This document shows, piece after piece, positions 6,740 to 13,173 of a DNA stretch of 24,621 nucleotides. A model generated the notes under the pieces. It was not told the DNA's origin. It ran no database searches and was given only the letters and a program-made list of their open reading frames with translations. The stretch's first letter is position 1, and each line of letters opens with the position of its first letter. A program made the translations under genes and the position numbers. Source of the DNA: a virus; the IMG/VR virus record IMGVR_UViG_3300030012_000763, positions 1-24,621 of that record; one strand, written 5' to 3'.

Positions 6740-6827
6740 TGGGCGTAACTTTAGCTTTGTAGACAGGATCATGCCCACCTGACATTGCACGGACTACAAA
6801 GCGAAACCTTGTGCAAGGGGTATCAAT
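6740..6827 (+). ncRNA. Putative structured 5' leader with pseudoknot-type pairing
   Basis: This untranslated stretch precedes the gene at 6828. GCTTTGTAG (6754-6762) pairs perfectly with CTACAAAGC (6794-6802). TGGGC (6740-6744) can pair with GCCCA (6773-6777), which lies between those arms, so the two helices interleave as in an H-type pseudoknot. Inside, CAGG (6764-6767) and CCTG (6778-6781) can form a small hairpin presenting GCCCA. Near the ribosome site AAGGGG (6815-6820), two exclusive pairings are possible: TTGCAC (6785-6790) with GTGCAA (6811-6816), or CCTT (6807-6810) with AAGG (6815-6818). No known riboswitch family was recognised. Confidence 0.45.
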
Positions 6828-7310
6828 ATGGCTGCAACTACTTTTTCAGGTCCAGTGACTTCTACTGGCGGATTTATTTCAGGAGCAAATTCTCTCGTAT
6901 CTATCACTGCGAATACTACATTGACCGCAGCTTCTCATGCGGGAAGAACAATGGTTCTAAGCGTAGCGAGCGGAGCGACACTTACTCTTCCTGCTGCTAG
7001 CGGTACGGGTAATATCTACAAGTTCTTTGTGGCTACTACCATCACCTCAAACAATTATATTATTCAGGTTGCTAACGGCAACGACACTATGGCTGGTGTA
7101 GCTATCGTGGCTAATGATTCTGATAACTCTGCTTCTATTTTTGAGACAGCAGCCGCGTCAGACACTATTACTTTAGACGGCACCACAACCGGAGGGATCC
7201 TTGGTGGCACGATTGAGATCCAAGATGTAGCGACAAATGTATTTTCAGTCGTAGCTCGTGGCGCAGCGACAGGTACTGAAGCTACTCCATTCTCTGCCGC
7301 TGTTTCATAA
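6828..7310 (+). CDS. Beta-rich structural protein, probable decoration or head fibre
   Basis: This 160-residue protein is Thr/Ser/Ala/Gly-rich with almost no Lys or Arg. It begins MAATTFSGPVTSTGGFISGA and continues with alternating strands such as GATLTLPAASGTGNIYKFFV and NYIIQVANGNDTMAG. I recall very similar proteins in marine phage structural regions, annotated as structural or hypothetical. The start has AAGGGG upstream and lies after the structured leader, so it is the first gene of the second transcript. A capsid-surface or head-fibre role is inferred from composition and its place just after the coat gene. Confidence 0.72.
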   Translation: MAATTFSGPVTSTGGFISGANSLVSITANTTLTAASHAGRTMVLSVASGATLTLPAASGTGNIYKFFVATTITSNNYIIQVANGNDTMAGVAIVANDSDNSASIFETAAASDTITLDGTTTGGILGGTIEIQDVATNVFSVVARGAATGTEATPFSAAVS

Positions 7311-7320
7311 GGAGTTTATC

Positions 7321-7404
7321 ATGGGTAAGCTCAACGGTGGTAAAAAGTCTGTAAAGAAGGTTATTAAAGCCGTCAAAAAGGCTACGAAAAAGAACGGAGA
7401 GTAA
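7321..7404 (+). CDS. 27-residue lysine-rich peptide
   Basis: A strong ribosome site (AAGGAG, 7309-7314) stands 6 bases before ATG 7321 and the reading frame stops at 7404. The peptide begins MGKLNGGKKSVKK and has 10 lysines in 27 residues, with K-K pairs spaced 3-4 apart so that an amphipathic helix with one basic face is possible. It fits exactly between two genes with good starts at both ends. It may bind DNA or RNA, or act as a small packaged basic peptide. Function unknown. Confidence 0.65.
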   Translation: MGKLNGGKKSVKKVIKAVKKATKKNGE

Positions 7405-7407
7405 GCT

Positions 7408-7680
7408 ATGGCAGGCTCTGATGTTAAGACGAAACGGATTACTGGCACCGGGTCATTAGGTGTCGGCCCCGCTCGTATTCGACAGATACAGTTAAAAACT
7501 ACATCTGGAACTCCAAGACTCACTATTACAGATGCTTCAGGCGGTGCTACAGTCTTAGATTTAGACTTTAATGCTTCTGATACACACTCTGTAAATATTC
7601 CTGCTGAGGGTATTCGTGTAAGTGACATTTTTGTCAGCACTCTAACCAATATTACAGCAGTAACCTTCTTTTTTAATTAG
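7408..7680 (+). CDS. Small beta-rich conserved phage protein
   Basis: This 90-residue protein starts 3 bases after the previous stop, with GGAGAG at 7395-7400 as ribosome site. It reads MAGSDVKTKRITGTGSL, then RIRQIQLKT, LTITDASGGATVLDLDFNAS, and ends in TNITAVTFFFN. The pattern of short strands and turns suggests one compact beta domain. I recall near-identical proteins in many uncultured marine phages, usually as hypothetical. A virion role is likely from its place among structural genes; nothing more specific can be seen. Confidence 0.75.
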   Translation: MAGSDVKTKRITGTGSLGVGPARIRQIQLKTTSGTPRLTITDASGGATVLDLDFNASDTHSVNIPAEGIRVSDIFVSTLTNITAVTFFFN

Positions 7681-7687
7681 GTGAGTT

Positions 7688-7972
7688 ATGGCTTCGCGTA
7701 ACGATAAGATGCCGAAGCGAAACAAAAAGAATTTCCGCCCTACAAAAGCTGGGGCGGGAATGACAAAGGCAGGTGTGGCTGCATACAGAAGAGCCAACCC
7801 TGGGTCCAAGTTACAAACTGCCGTTACAGGAAAAGTAAAAAAAGGCTCAAAAGACGCAAAACGTCGCAAATCCTTTTGTGCTCGTAGTGCTGGACAAATG
7901 AAAAAGTTTCCCAAAGCTGCAAAAAATCCAAATAGTCGTTTACGTCAGGCTCGTCGGAGATGGAAATGTTAA
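7688..7972 (+). CDS. Basic Cys-containing phage protein (DUF6321-like)
   Basis: This 94-residue protein is very basic. It contains MTKAGVAAYRRANPGSKLQT (25-44), GSKDAKRRKSFCARSAGQMK (53-72), and ends PNSRLRQARRRWKC, with Cys64 and Cys94. The MTKAGVAAYR-NPGSKLQTAVT and RRKSFCAR blocks are the hallmarks I associate with a widespread phage family that I believe is DUF6321. The function is unknown. The charge suggests nucleic-acid binding; the two cysteines could bind metal or form a bond. Its end overlaps the next gene by a few bases. Confidence 0.75.
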   Translation: MASRNDKMPKRNKKNFRPTKAGAGMTKAGVAAYRRANPGSKLQTAVTGKVKKGSKDAKRRKSFCARSAGQMKKFPKAAKNPNSRLRQARRRWKC

Positions 7973-8196
7973 ACATAAGCACTTTGATAAGTGGCGCGAG
8001 TTTGGCTTTCATAGGTTGGATTGCTTTTTCTGTTGTTGAATTAAAAACAGAAACGGCAGTTATCTCTGTTAAAGTTGATCAAAATCATAAGCTTTTAGCT
8101 GAATTATGGGATTTTTATCTGCAGGAGAGGGTAAATGACGATATCGCGTGGACAACTCGCAAACCAAATATCCAAGCCCCCGATGAAAGGTCGTAA
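7966..8196 (+). CDS. Small membrane protein with N-terminal anchor
   Basis: ATG 7966 lies 6 bases after GGAG (7956-7959); the in-frame ATG at 7960 touches the ribosome site and is less likely. The 76-residue protein has one membrane helix (about 7-24, LISGASLAFIGWIAFSVV), then a helical stretch VELKTETAVISVKVDQNHKL and a polar end. It overlaps both neighbours: 7 bases with the gene before and 62 with the gene after. The layout resembles small phage anchor proteins of the holin-accessory type, but no named family is recognised. A membrane protein among basic soluble proteins is noteworthy. Confidence 0.65.
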   Translation: MLNISTLISGASLAFIGWIAFSVVELKTETAVISVKVDQNHKLLAELWDFYLQERVNDDIAWTTRKPNIQAPDERS

Positions 8197-8422
8197 AAAA
8201 ATGAAAGGTAATCCTACTCCAAAAGGTTTGAGTTACTTCCGAAAGGGAGGCGCAGCTTCAAAAAAATCAAAAGGGAGTAAAATTTGCCCTGAAGGTAAGG
8301 CTTGGGCAAAGCGCACCTTTGATACATACCCAAGCGCATATGCAAACTTGGCTGCATCAAAGTATTGTAAAGACCCTAATTATGCTAAAAAATCTAAGGG
8401 TGGCAAACGTAAAGGTAAGTAA
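8135..8422 (+). CDS. Basic protein with conserved Cys-containing SAYANLAASKYC domain
   Basis: This 95-residue protein has a strong ribosome site (AGGAGAGGG, 8123-8130) inside the upstream gene. The first 48 residues are Lys/Gly-rich. The conserved domain spans about 49-84: ICPEGKAWAKRTFDTYPSAY followed by ANLAASKYCKDPNYAK, with Cys51 and Cys78. The tail is again Lys-rich. I recall this domain from many phages and some large viruses, with unknown function. The two cysteines, aromatic residues and basic flanks could form a small nucleic-acid-binding unit, but no zinc-finger spacing is standard. Confidence 0.75.
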   Translation: MTISRGQLANQISKPPMKGRKKMKGNPTPKGLSYFRKGGAASKKSKGSKICPEGKAWAKRTFDTYPSAYANLAASKYCKDPNYAKKSKGGKRKGK

Positions 8423-8713
8423 ATGGCAAAGAAAAAAGACCCTGTTGTTGGGACAGGAAAAAAGCCAAAAGGAAGTGGTAGGCGGCTATACACAGATGAA
8501 AACCCTAAAGACACCGTATCTATAAAGTTTGCTACGCCTGCGGATGCAAGATCAACAGTGGCAAAAGTTAAAAAAATAAAAAAACCATTTGCTAGGAAGA
8601 TACAAATACTTACAGTTTTAGAACAAAGGGCAAAAGTTGCAGGGAAACCTGAACAGGCTAAAATAGCCAAAGCTGGAAAAGAAGCAATACGCAGACAACA
8701 AGGAAGAGCCTGA
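8423..8713 (+). CDS. Small basic phage protein with GSGRRLYTDENPKDTVSIKF motif
   Basis: This 96-residue protein starts directly after the previous stop. Its N-terminus KKDPVVGTGKKPKGSGRRLY is followed by TDENPKDTVSIKFATPADAR, a block I recall as a conserved signature of small marine phage proteins. Helices then run VAKVKKIKKPFARKIQILTV and QRAKVAGKPEQAKIAK. The final residues are basic (GKEAIRRQQGRA). The protein is highly basic, with no cysteines and no membrane helix. It belongs to the island of basic proteins from 7321 to 9797. Function unknown. Confidence 0.75.
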   Translation: MAKKKDPVVGTGKKPKGSGRRLYTDENPKDTVSIKFATPADARSTVAKVKKIKKPFARKIQILTVLEQRAKVAGKPEQAKIAKAGKEAIRRQQGRA

Positions 8714-9081
8714 TGGGAGAATTAAAAAAATGGTTAAATCAAAATTGGGTTCGGATTGGTACTGATGGAAGCATTAAGGGTAAATGTGGGACATCCAAAG
8801 ACAAGAAAAACCCAGACCGCTGCCTACCAGCTTCAAAAGCTAGAAGCCTCTCAAAAGCTGAAAGAGCGTCTACAGCAAGAAAGAAAAAGAGAGCGGGAGC
8901 AAAAGGCAAGACAGTGGTATCTAATACAAAACGAGCAAAAGTTACAAAGCTCGCAGATGGAGGCCCCGTCAAACGGCCTTTTAGGGGTAAAAAGGTGGCT
9001 GGCACGGCTGTTGCTAGGGGATGCGGCGCAGTGATGAATGGCAGAAGAAAAAGAACAAGTGGGTCTGTAGTGCAATTTTGA
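8713..9081 (+). CDS. Basic Cys-rich protein (DUF5872-like N-terminus, RG-x-GA C-terminus)
   Basis: This 122-residue protein starts in a TGATG overlap. Residues 1-45 (KKWLNQNWVRIGTDGSIKGK, then CGTSKDKKNPDRCLPASKAR) match a domain I recall from T4-like phages and giant viruses as DUF5872, with Cys25 and Cys37 12 residues apart. The middle is Lys/Arg-rich. The end, VARGCGAVMNGRRKRT, resembles the end of the 1218-1412 product. It thus looks like two short conserved modules joined by a disordered basic linker. Nucleic-acid or virion association is plausible; function unknown. Confidence 0.73.
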   Translation: MGELKKWLNQNWVRIGTDGSIKGKCGTSKDKKNPDRCLPASKARSLSKAERASTARKKKRAGAKGKTVVSNTKRAKVTKLADGGPVKRPFRGKKVAGTAVARGCGAVMNGRRKRTSGSVVQF

Positions 9082-9088
9082 GGTTCTA

Positions 9089-9649
9089 ATGGATTTTGCA
9101 ACCGAAGAAGCTATCAAAGTTGAAATGAGAGATTGGTCCGCTCATGCGTTAGAAATTCCAAATGAGTATTATAACAACCTGCCTGCTTGCCCCTATGCAA
9201 AAAAAGCTTGGGCGACAAATAAAGTCGGCTTTTCTTTTAAATATGACCAAGATTGGCAAACACTTTATACTTTAATTTCTACCTGGGATGACAATAAAGA
9301 CGTTGTCATTCTTATAGATTTTTGTCCTCTCCCTCTTGATGAAATGGATGAGTTTCTGGATAAAATTAATCACGCCATATCTCAAGGTATATTCATCAAC
9401 AAAGACATGTTTTTAATGGGTTTTCATCCAGAGGATGAAGGCAATGAGTTGTTGGATAATGAGTTTGAATCGACTGTTGAAACGCCATATGGTATGGTGT
9501 TCTTGCAGAGACTTTCAAAGTTGCAGGAAGCCTCTGACGCCCTTAGACTAAAGGGGTATTATAAAATTGCACAGCAATATTATGATGCAGATTTTTTGTA
9601 CAAGCAACGTCAAGACTTTTACAGGAGACTGAAAAGTGAAAAAAGCTAA
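9089..9649 (+). CDS. Enzyme-like conserved phage protein, possible DUF1415 relative
   Basis: This 186-residue acidic protein differs from its basic neighbours. In order it shows NLPACPYAKKAW (30-41), KDVVILIDFCP (70-80), DEMDEFLDKINHAI (84-97), KDMFLMGFHPEDE (105-117), TPYGMVFLQRLSKLQEA (132-148) and a helical tail. The cellular family DUF1415 has, from memory, the same order: NLCPFA, a hydrophobic strand, a dFldyldfl helix, a strand ending FHP, and RSPYPxlHLLREaS. That suggests a distant relative. Cys34, His113, Pro114 and Arg141 are candidate functional residues. DUF1415 has no settled function, so none is claimed here. Starts 8 bases after the previous stop. Confidence 0.68.
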   Translation: MDFATEEAIKVEMRDWSAHALEIPNEYYNNLPACPYAKKAWATNKVGFSFKYDQDWQTLYTLISTWDDNKDVVILIDFCPLPLDEMDEFLDKINHAISQGIFINKDMFLMGFHPEDEGNELLDNEFESTVETPYGMVFLQRLSKLQEASDALRLKGYYKIAQQYYDADFLYKQRQDFYRRLKSEKS

Positions 9650-9797
9650 GAAGATGATGCGTGGTGGCGCAGCAAAAGCGAAAAAGAAGCCTGCTTTCAT
9701 GAGAGGTGGGGGTATGGCAAAGGCTAAACCAGCAATGATGCGTGGTGGCGGCAAGGCAAAAAAGATGATGCGTAAGGGCGGCAGAGTTAAAAAGTAA
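9636..9797 (+). CDS. 53-residue Lys/Met-rich protein with four M-R-G-G repeats
   Basis: GTG 9636 follows AGGAG (9623-9627) by 8 bases and overlaps the previous gene by 14; the stop overlaps the next start (TAATG). The sequence is low complexity with MMRGG at 7-11, FMRGGG at 21-26, MMRGGG at 34-39 and MMRKGG at 44-49, separated by Lys/Ala linkers. There are no acidic residues. At DNA level a 16-base unit (atgatgcgtggtggcg) occurs at 9654 and 9735. I recall similar MMRGG proteins in marine phages. RGG repeats often bind RNA in other proteins; here that is only a suggestion. Confidence 0.68.
   Translation: MKKAKKMMRGGAAKAKKKPAFMRGGGMAKAKPAMMRGGGKAKKMMRKGGRVKK
9654..9750 (+). repeat. Direct repeat within the MRGG protein gene
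   Basis: The 16-base unit atgatgcgtggtggcg is identical at 9654-9669 and 9735-9750, with partial copies in between and after. It encodes the MMRGG repeat, so codon choice as well as protein is conserved, which suggests fairly recent duplication. Confidence 0.7.
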
Positions 9798-10465
9798 TGA
9801 CGACCTCTGGTTCAAAAAACTTTGAGCTTCAAGTCGATGATTATATCGAAGAAGCTTTTGAGCGGTGCGGGCTCGAATTTAAGACGGGATACGATGCTCG
9901 CACCGCAAAACGATCGCTCAATCTGCTTCTAGCAGATTGGGCAAATCGTGGCTTGAATCAATGGACGATAAAACAACGGTCTTTGACACTTACTCAAGGC
10001 ACTGCCTCATATGATTTGAATGCCGATGTAATAGATGTTTTATCTGCAGTTTGTCGTAGAAGCGGGTCAGATACAGTGCTCAACCGAATTAGCAGGCAAG
10101 ATTATCTTGTCTTACCAGATAAAACCCAACAAGGCAGGCCAAGTCAATTTTTCTTGGACAGACAAGTAACGCCAAAGATTTTCTTATACAATGCGCCTGA
10201 AAATGCAACAGATACAATTATCTATGATACTCTTGTTCGGATAGATGATGCGGATCAACTAGACAATACGCTTGATTTACCTTTTAGATTTTATCCTTGT
10301 TTAGCTGCGGGTCTTGCTTATTACGTCGCAATAAAACGTGCTCCTGATAGAATACAGCTTTTAAAAGCAATTTATGATGAAGAATTTGAAAGAGCTAGGG
10401 CAGAAGACCGTGACCGCTCTTCCTTCAATATTTCCCCTAATTACCAATACTTGAGGGTAAACTAA
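9797..10465 (+). CDS. Head-tail adaptor (P22 gp4-like)
   Basis: This 222-residue protein begins with helices typical of adaptor proteins that bind under the portal: QVDDYIEEAFERCGLEF, then TAKRSLNLLLADWANRGLNQ and a strand-rich middle (TLTQGTASYDLNADVIDVLS). The C-terminal helices read YPCLAAGLAYYVAIKRAPDR and EEFERARAEDRDRSSF. This helical bundle pattern with LLxxWxxxGL is shared by gp4 of P22 and related head-completion proteins. It is longer than P22 gp4 (about 166) because of the strand-rich middle. It starts the connector part of the operon. Assignment is from pattern memory. Confidence 0.75.
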   Translation: MTTSGSKNFELQVDDYIEEAFERCGLEFKTGYDARTAKRSLNLLLADWANRGLNQWTIKQRSLTLTQGTASYDLNADVIDVLSAVCRRSGSDTVLNRISRQDYLVLPDKTQQGRPSQFFLDRQVTPKIFLYNAPENATDTIIYDTLVRIDDADQLDNTLDLPFRFYPCLAAGLAYYVAIKRAPDRIQLLKAIYDEEFERARAEDRDRSSFNISPNYQYLRVN

Positions 10466-11040
10466 TGCCTTCTTTTGCAACGGGGAAAAAAGCTTATTTT
10501 ATTTCAGATAGGTCTGGATTTCGATACCCATACTCATCAATGAAAATTGAATGGACGGGGGCAGCCGTAGGACCAGACGAATTTGAACCAAAACATCCGC
10601 AGCTTAATCCTAGAAGACATGCAGCCGACCCCCAGGGGTTGAGATTAGCAAAAGTTGATCGCACAGAACCCTCGGTAATTCAGTTACTTAGACCGGATTG
10701 TTTTCAAAGTAGTTCATCTGGGTCTTCGGTAATCACTGTGACAGAACCGTCTCATGGAAGAAGCACCAATGATTCAGTTAGATTTAGAAAGGTTAATGGG
10801 TTTGATGGTTTTACAAAGACAACACTTGAGTTGTCTACGGGTTACACAATAACAGTGGTCGATGAAAATACTTACACCATTACCGTTACAGGAGAGACGG
10901 CGACGGTTGGGGGCATACGAGGCGGAGGCGAATTTGCAACGGTTGACACTGGCACAAGCGTTGCTCCCTCTCCTGCGTCTACCTTTGACGCAACAAATGT
11001 CACACTTGATTTAACAACTAAAACTTTTGACGAGGGTTAA
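10465..11040 (+). CDS. Head-tail connector-associated protein with inserted beta domain
   Basis: The 191-residue protein opens with a conserved block KKAYFISDRSGFRYPYSSMK (8-27) and EFEPKHPQLNPRRHAADPQ (39-57), which I recall beside adaptor genes in many marine phages. Residues about 86-158 are a beta domain (SSVITVTEPSHGRSTNDSVR to the GGG at 153-155) that resembles a domain in the nozzle protein at 22371-24512. The tail is Thr/Ser-rich. It overlaps the adaptor stop as TAATG. A role at the head-tail joint or as a small ejection or tail protein is inferred from position. Confidence 0.7.
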   Translation: MPSFATGKKAYFISDRSGFRYPYSSMKIEWTGAAVGPDEFEPKHPQLNPRRHAADPQGLRLAKVDRTEPSVIQLLRPDCFQSSSSGSSVITVTEPSHGRSTNDSVRFRKVNGFDGFTKTTLELSTGYTITVVDENTYTITVTGETATVGGIRGGGEFATVDTGTSVAPSPASTFDATNVTLDLTTKTFDEG

Positions 11041-11691
11041 ATGGCAAAGCAAACAGTAGGAATTGGTTCTGCCGCAAATGATGGTACTGGCGATACCCTT
11101 CGTGACGGTGCAGATAAAATTAATGACAACTTTGATGAAATTTACAATGCGCTGGGCACTGGCACCACATTAACAGACATCATCAACACCTCTGGCTTGA
11201 TTGACGTAAGTTCTGGTGCTAACAAAATTGTATTTTATTATGCCGCTTTAAGTGATTTGCCCAGTGCATCCACGTATCATGGGGCGATTGCTCATGTTCA
11301 CGCAACTGGTGGTTTGTATTTTGCTCACGGTGGCAATTGGATACGGCTTAATGATGAAGTTAGCGGCCCAACAACCACGTATACAACAACAGCAGCTACG
11401 GGTTCTGCTTACACTTTTTCTGGTCCAGGTGCTACCGCTGGTAATAATCCCAACTTTACCTTCTACAAAGGTCACACATATTTAATCGACAACACTTCCT
11501 ATGTTAGCAGTCATCCTTTGCAGATACGAACAGCTTCTGGTGGATCTGCTTTTACAACAGGAGTTACAGATAATTACAATAGCACCACTGGGTTAACTCA
11601 ATTTATTGTGCCGCATGAGCCTAGTGACACTTCTCTGGTGTATCAGTGTACTGTTCACAGTAGCATGGTTGGAAACATAACTATAGTATAG
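11041..11691 (+). CDS. Tail structural protein with C-terminal cupredoxin-like domain
   Basis: Three parts are visible. Residues 1-40 (VGIGSAANDGTGDTLRDGAD, then KINDNFDEIYNALG) form a tail or neck attachment motif common in phages. Residues 70-105 (LPSASTYHGAIAHVHATGGL) form a small His-rich module seen in other marine phage proteins. Residues about 125-216 resemble a cupredoxin: strands, SSHPLQI with His158, and the end VYQCTVHSSMVGNITIV with Cys203, His206 and Met209. C-x2-H-x2-M is the amicyanin-type copper loop, and with His158 all four type-1 copper ligands are present. Whether copper is bound, or the fold serves adhesion, is unknown. No signal peptide. Confidence 0.75.
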   Translation: MAKQTVGIGSAANDGTGDTLRDGADKINDNFDEIYNALGTGTTLTDIINTSGLIDVSSGANKIVFYYAALSDLPSASTYHGAIAHVHATGGLYFAHGGNWIRLNDEVSGPTTTYTTTAATGSAYTFSGPGATAGNNPNFTFYKGHTYLIDNTSYVSSHPLQIRTASGGSAFTTGVTDNYNSTTGLTQFIVPHEPSDTSLVYQCTVHSSMVGNITIV

Positions 11692-11703
11692 CGAGTAAGT
11701 AAT

Positions 11704-12351
11704 ATGTCATTCACATACGCAGAACTAAAACAAGCTATACAAGATTTTTCAGAAAACACTGAAACATCCTTTGTTACGAACTTACCTGTGTTTATTCGTG
11801 GTGCAGAAGATCGCATCTTTACCCTTGTTGATCTTGAGTTGTTCAGAAAAAACGCTACTTCTGCGTTGTCAAATGGCGACCCCTTTTTAAGTTGTCCAAC
11901 TGATTATCTTGCTTCATTTTCTTTGCAAATTACCACGGCTGGAAGCCAAGATTTTCTATTGTTTAAAGACGTTAATTTTGTTCAACAGTATAATTTAGAT
12001 AAGGGAGCTAACGGTGTTCCAAAATATTATGGTGTATTTGACATAGATAATTTTATAGTAAGCCCCACTCCAGACAGTAATTACACTGTTGAGCTGCATT
12101 ATTACTATAGACCAGCCAGTATTACTGCGGGAGCAGATTCTGCAACATCATGGTTGAGCGAGAACGCCCCTAACGCTCTTCTTTACGGCTCACTTGTGGA
12201 AGCGTATACTTACATGAAAGGCGAAGCGGATATGATGGGGCTTTACGAACAACGGTTTTCACAAGAACTTATGCGTCTAAAGGACTTAGCGGAAGCAAGA
12301 GAAAATTCAGACGCCTATCGTAGAGGTTTACCAGAAAAGCCAAGGACTTAG
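11704..12351 (+). CDS. Tail adaptor / tail tubular-type protein
   Basis: This 215-residue protein has an N-terminal helical part (TYAELKQAIQDFSENTE, then NLPVFIRGAEDRIFTLVDLE), a strand-rich centre around GVPKYYGVFDIDNFIVSPTP and YTVELHYYYRPASI, and a C-terminal helical bundle. The C-terminal segment (NAPNALLYGSLVEAYTYMKG) is followed by YEQRFSQELMRLKDLAEARE. This arrangement matches phage adaptor or tail-tubular-A-type proteins, which form the ring below the portal. It lies between the connector genes and the small tail proteins. Which ring it forms relative to the 9797 product cannot be told from sequence alone. Confidence 0.75.
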   Translation: MSFTYAELKQAIQDFSENTETSFVTNLPVFIRGAEDRIFTLVDLELFRKNATSALSNGDPFLSCPTDYLASFSLQITTAGSQDFLLFKDVNFVQQYNLDKGANGVPKYYGVFDIDNFIVSPTPDSNYTVELHYYYRPASITAGADSATSWLSENAPNALLYGSLVEAYTYMKGEADMMGLYEQRFSQELMRLKDLAEARENSDAYRRGLPEKPRT

Positions 12352-12360
12352 GAGTAGCAA

Positions 12361-12789
12361 ATGGCAACAAGTAACGCAGCAACCACATATCTTGAGAATA
12401 AAATACTTAGTTTTATTTTCAAGAACAATGCTGGTTCATTCACGACCCCAGGTGACAGCATATATGTTGGCTTGGCAACAGCAGTTTCTGACGCGGAAGC
12501 TGGTTCTTTAACTGAGGCTACCTTTGGGTCTTACGCAAGACAGCAGGTTACAGCGGCAAACTGGACATTAGCTTCTGCTAGTACAAATCAACAGACAGTT
12601 GTAAATGCAGCAAACATTGAGTTTCCAGCATCAAGTGGAACTAGTAACACCGTGACTCATGCATTTCTTGTAGATGCAGCATCAAGCGGTAATATCCTAT
12701 TTGTCGGTGCGCTAGACGCAAACAAGACTATTGCCACGGGGGATATTTTCCGTATCAACGCTGGGAATCTTACGATCGAGTTGAAGTAA
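12361..12789 (+). CDS. Small conserved tail protein (YLENKIL type)
   Basis: The 142-residue protein begins with the helix ATTYLENKILSFIFKNNAGS, then beta strands: SIYVGLATAVSDAEAG, SYARQQVTAANWTL, VTHAFLVDAASSGNILFVGA, and ends TGDIFRINAGNLTIELK. I know this as a very widespread phage protein of tail or host-recognition regions with unresolved function, often annotated as a putative tail fibre or baseplate protein. A TAGGAG ribosome site precedes the start and the stop overlaps the next start (TAATG). Confidence 0.78.
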   Translation: MATSNAATTYLENKILSFIFKNNAGSFTTPGDSIYVGLATAVSDAEAGSLTEATFGSYARQQVTAANWTLASASTNQQTVVNAANIEFPASSGTSNTVTHAFLVDAASSGNILFVGALDANKTIATGDIFRINAGNLTIELK

Positions 12790-13169
12790 TGGCTCTTGTT
12801 CTGAAAGACCGAATTAAAGAGACTACGACCACCACTGGCACAGGCACATATACGCTTGCTGGTGCGCTAACTGGTTTTGAGGCTTTCAGTCAGATAGGTA
12901 ATTCAAATACTACATACTACTGTTGCACAGACGGAACTGACTTTGAGATAGGTATTGGCACCTACACTGCATCTGGTACAACCTTGGCCCGTACCACAAT
13001 ATTGCAGTCTAGCAACTCCGATGCTGCTGTTAACTGGACATCTGGCACTCGCACTATCTTCTGTACGTTGCCAGCAGAGAAGATGATATTTAACAATGCG
13101 AGTAATGTAGCGCAGAACTTTACAGAACAAGACCCGAATGCGTTGGCATTCGCAATAGCATTGGGATAG
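12789..13169 (+). CDS. Small conserved beta-rich tail-region protein
   Basis: This 126-residue protein reads VLKDRIKETTTTTGTGTYTL, GFEAFSQIGNSNTTYYC and FEIGIGTYTASGTTLARTT. It ends with FCTLPAEKMIFN plus a short tail. The pattern DRIKETTTTTGTG-YTLAGA is one I recall as widely shared among phages from marine and soil samples, always in structural regions and without assigned function. A Cys-Cys pair is present at about 44-45. The last 25 residues (NNASNVAQNFTEQDPNALAF) look unlike the family core and may be an added tail for docking. Confidence 0.73.
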   Translation: MALVLKDRIKETTTTTGTGTYTLAGALTGFEAFSQIGNSNTTYYCCTDGTDFEIGIGTYTASGTTLARTTILQSSNSDAAVNWTSGTRTIFCTLPAEKMIFNNASNVAQNFTEQDPNALAFAIALG

Positions 13170-13173
13170 AAAA

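Noticed and set aside
6740-6827. Leader as a known riboswitch (SAM-II, preQ1, glutamine)
   Set aside because: The pseudoknot topology suggested it, but the conserved ligand-binding bases I remember for those families are not present.
6785-7000. 71-residue + frame starting in the leader
   Set aside because: It overlaps the 6828 gene in another frame, has no ribosome site, and its product is Ser/Tyr/Cys-rich without pattern. The leader structure explains the region better.
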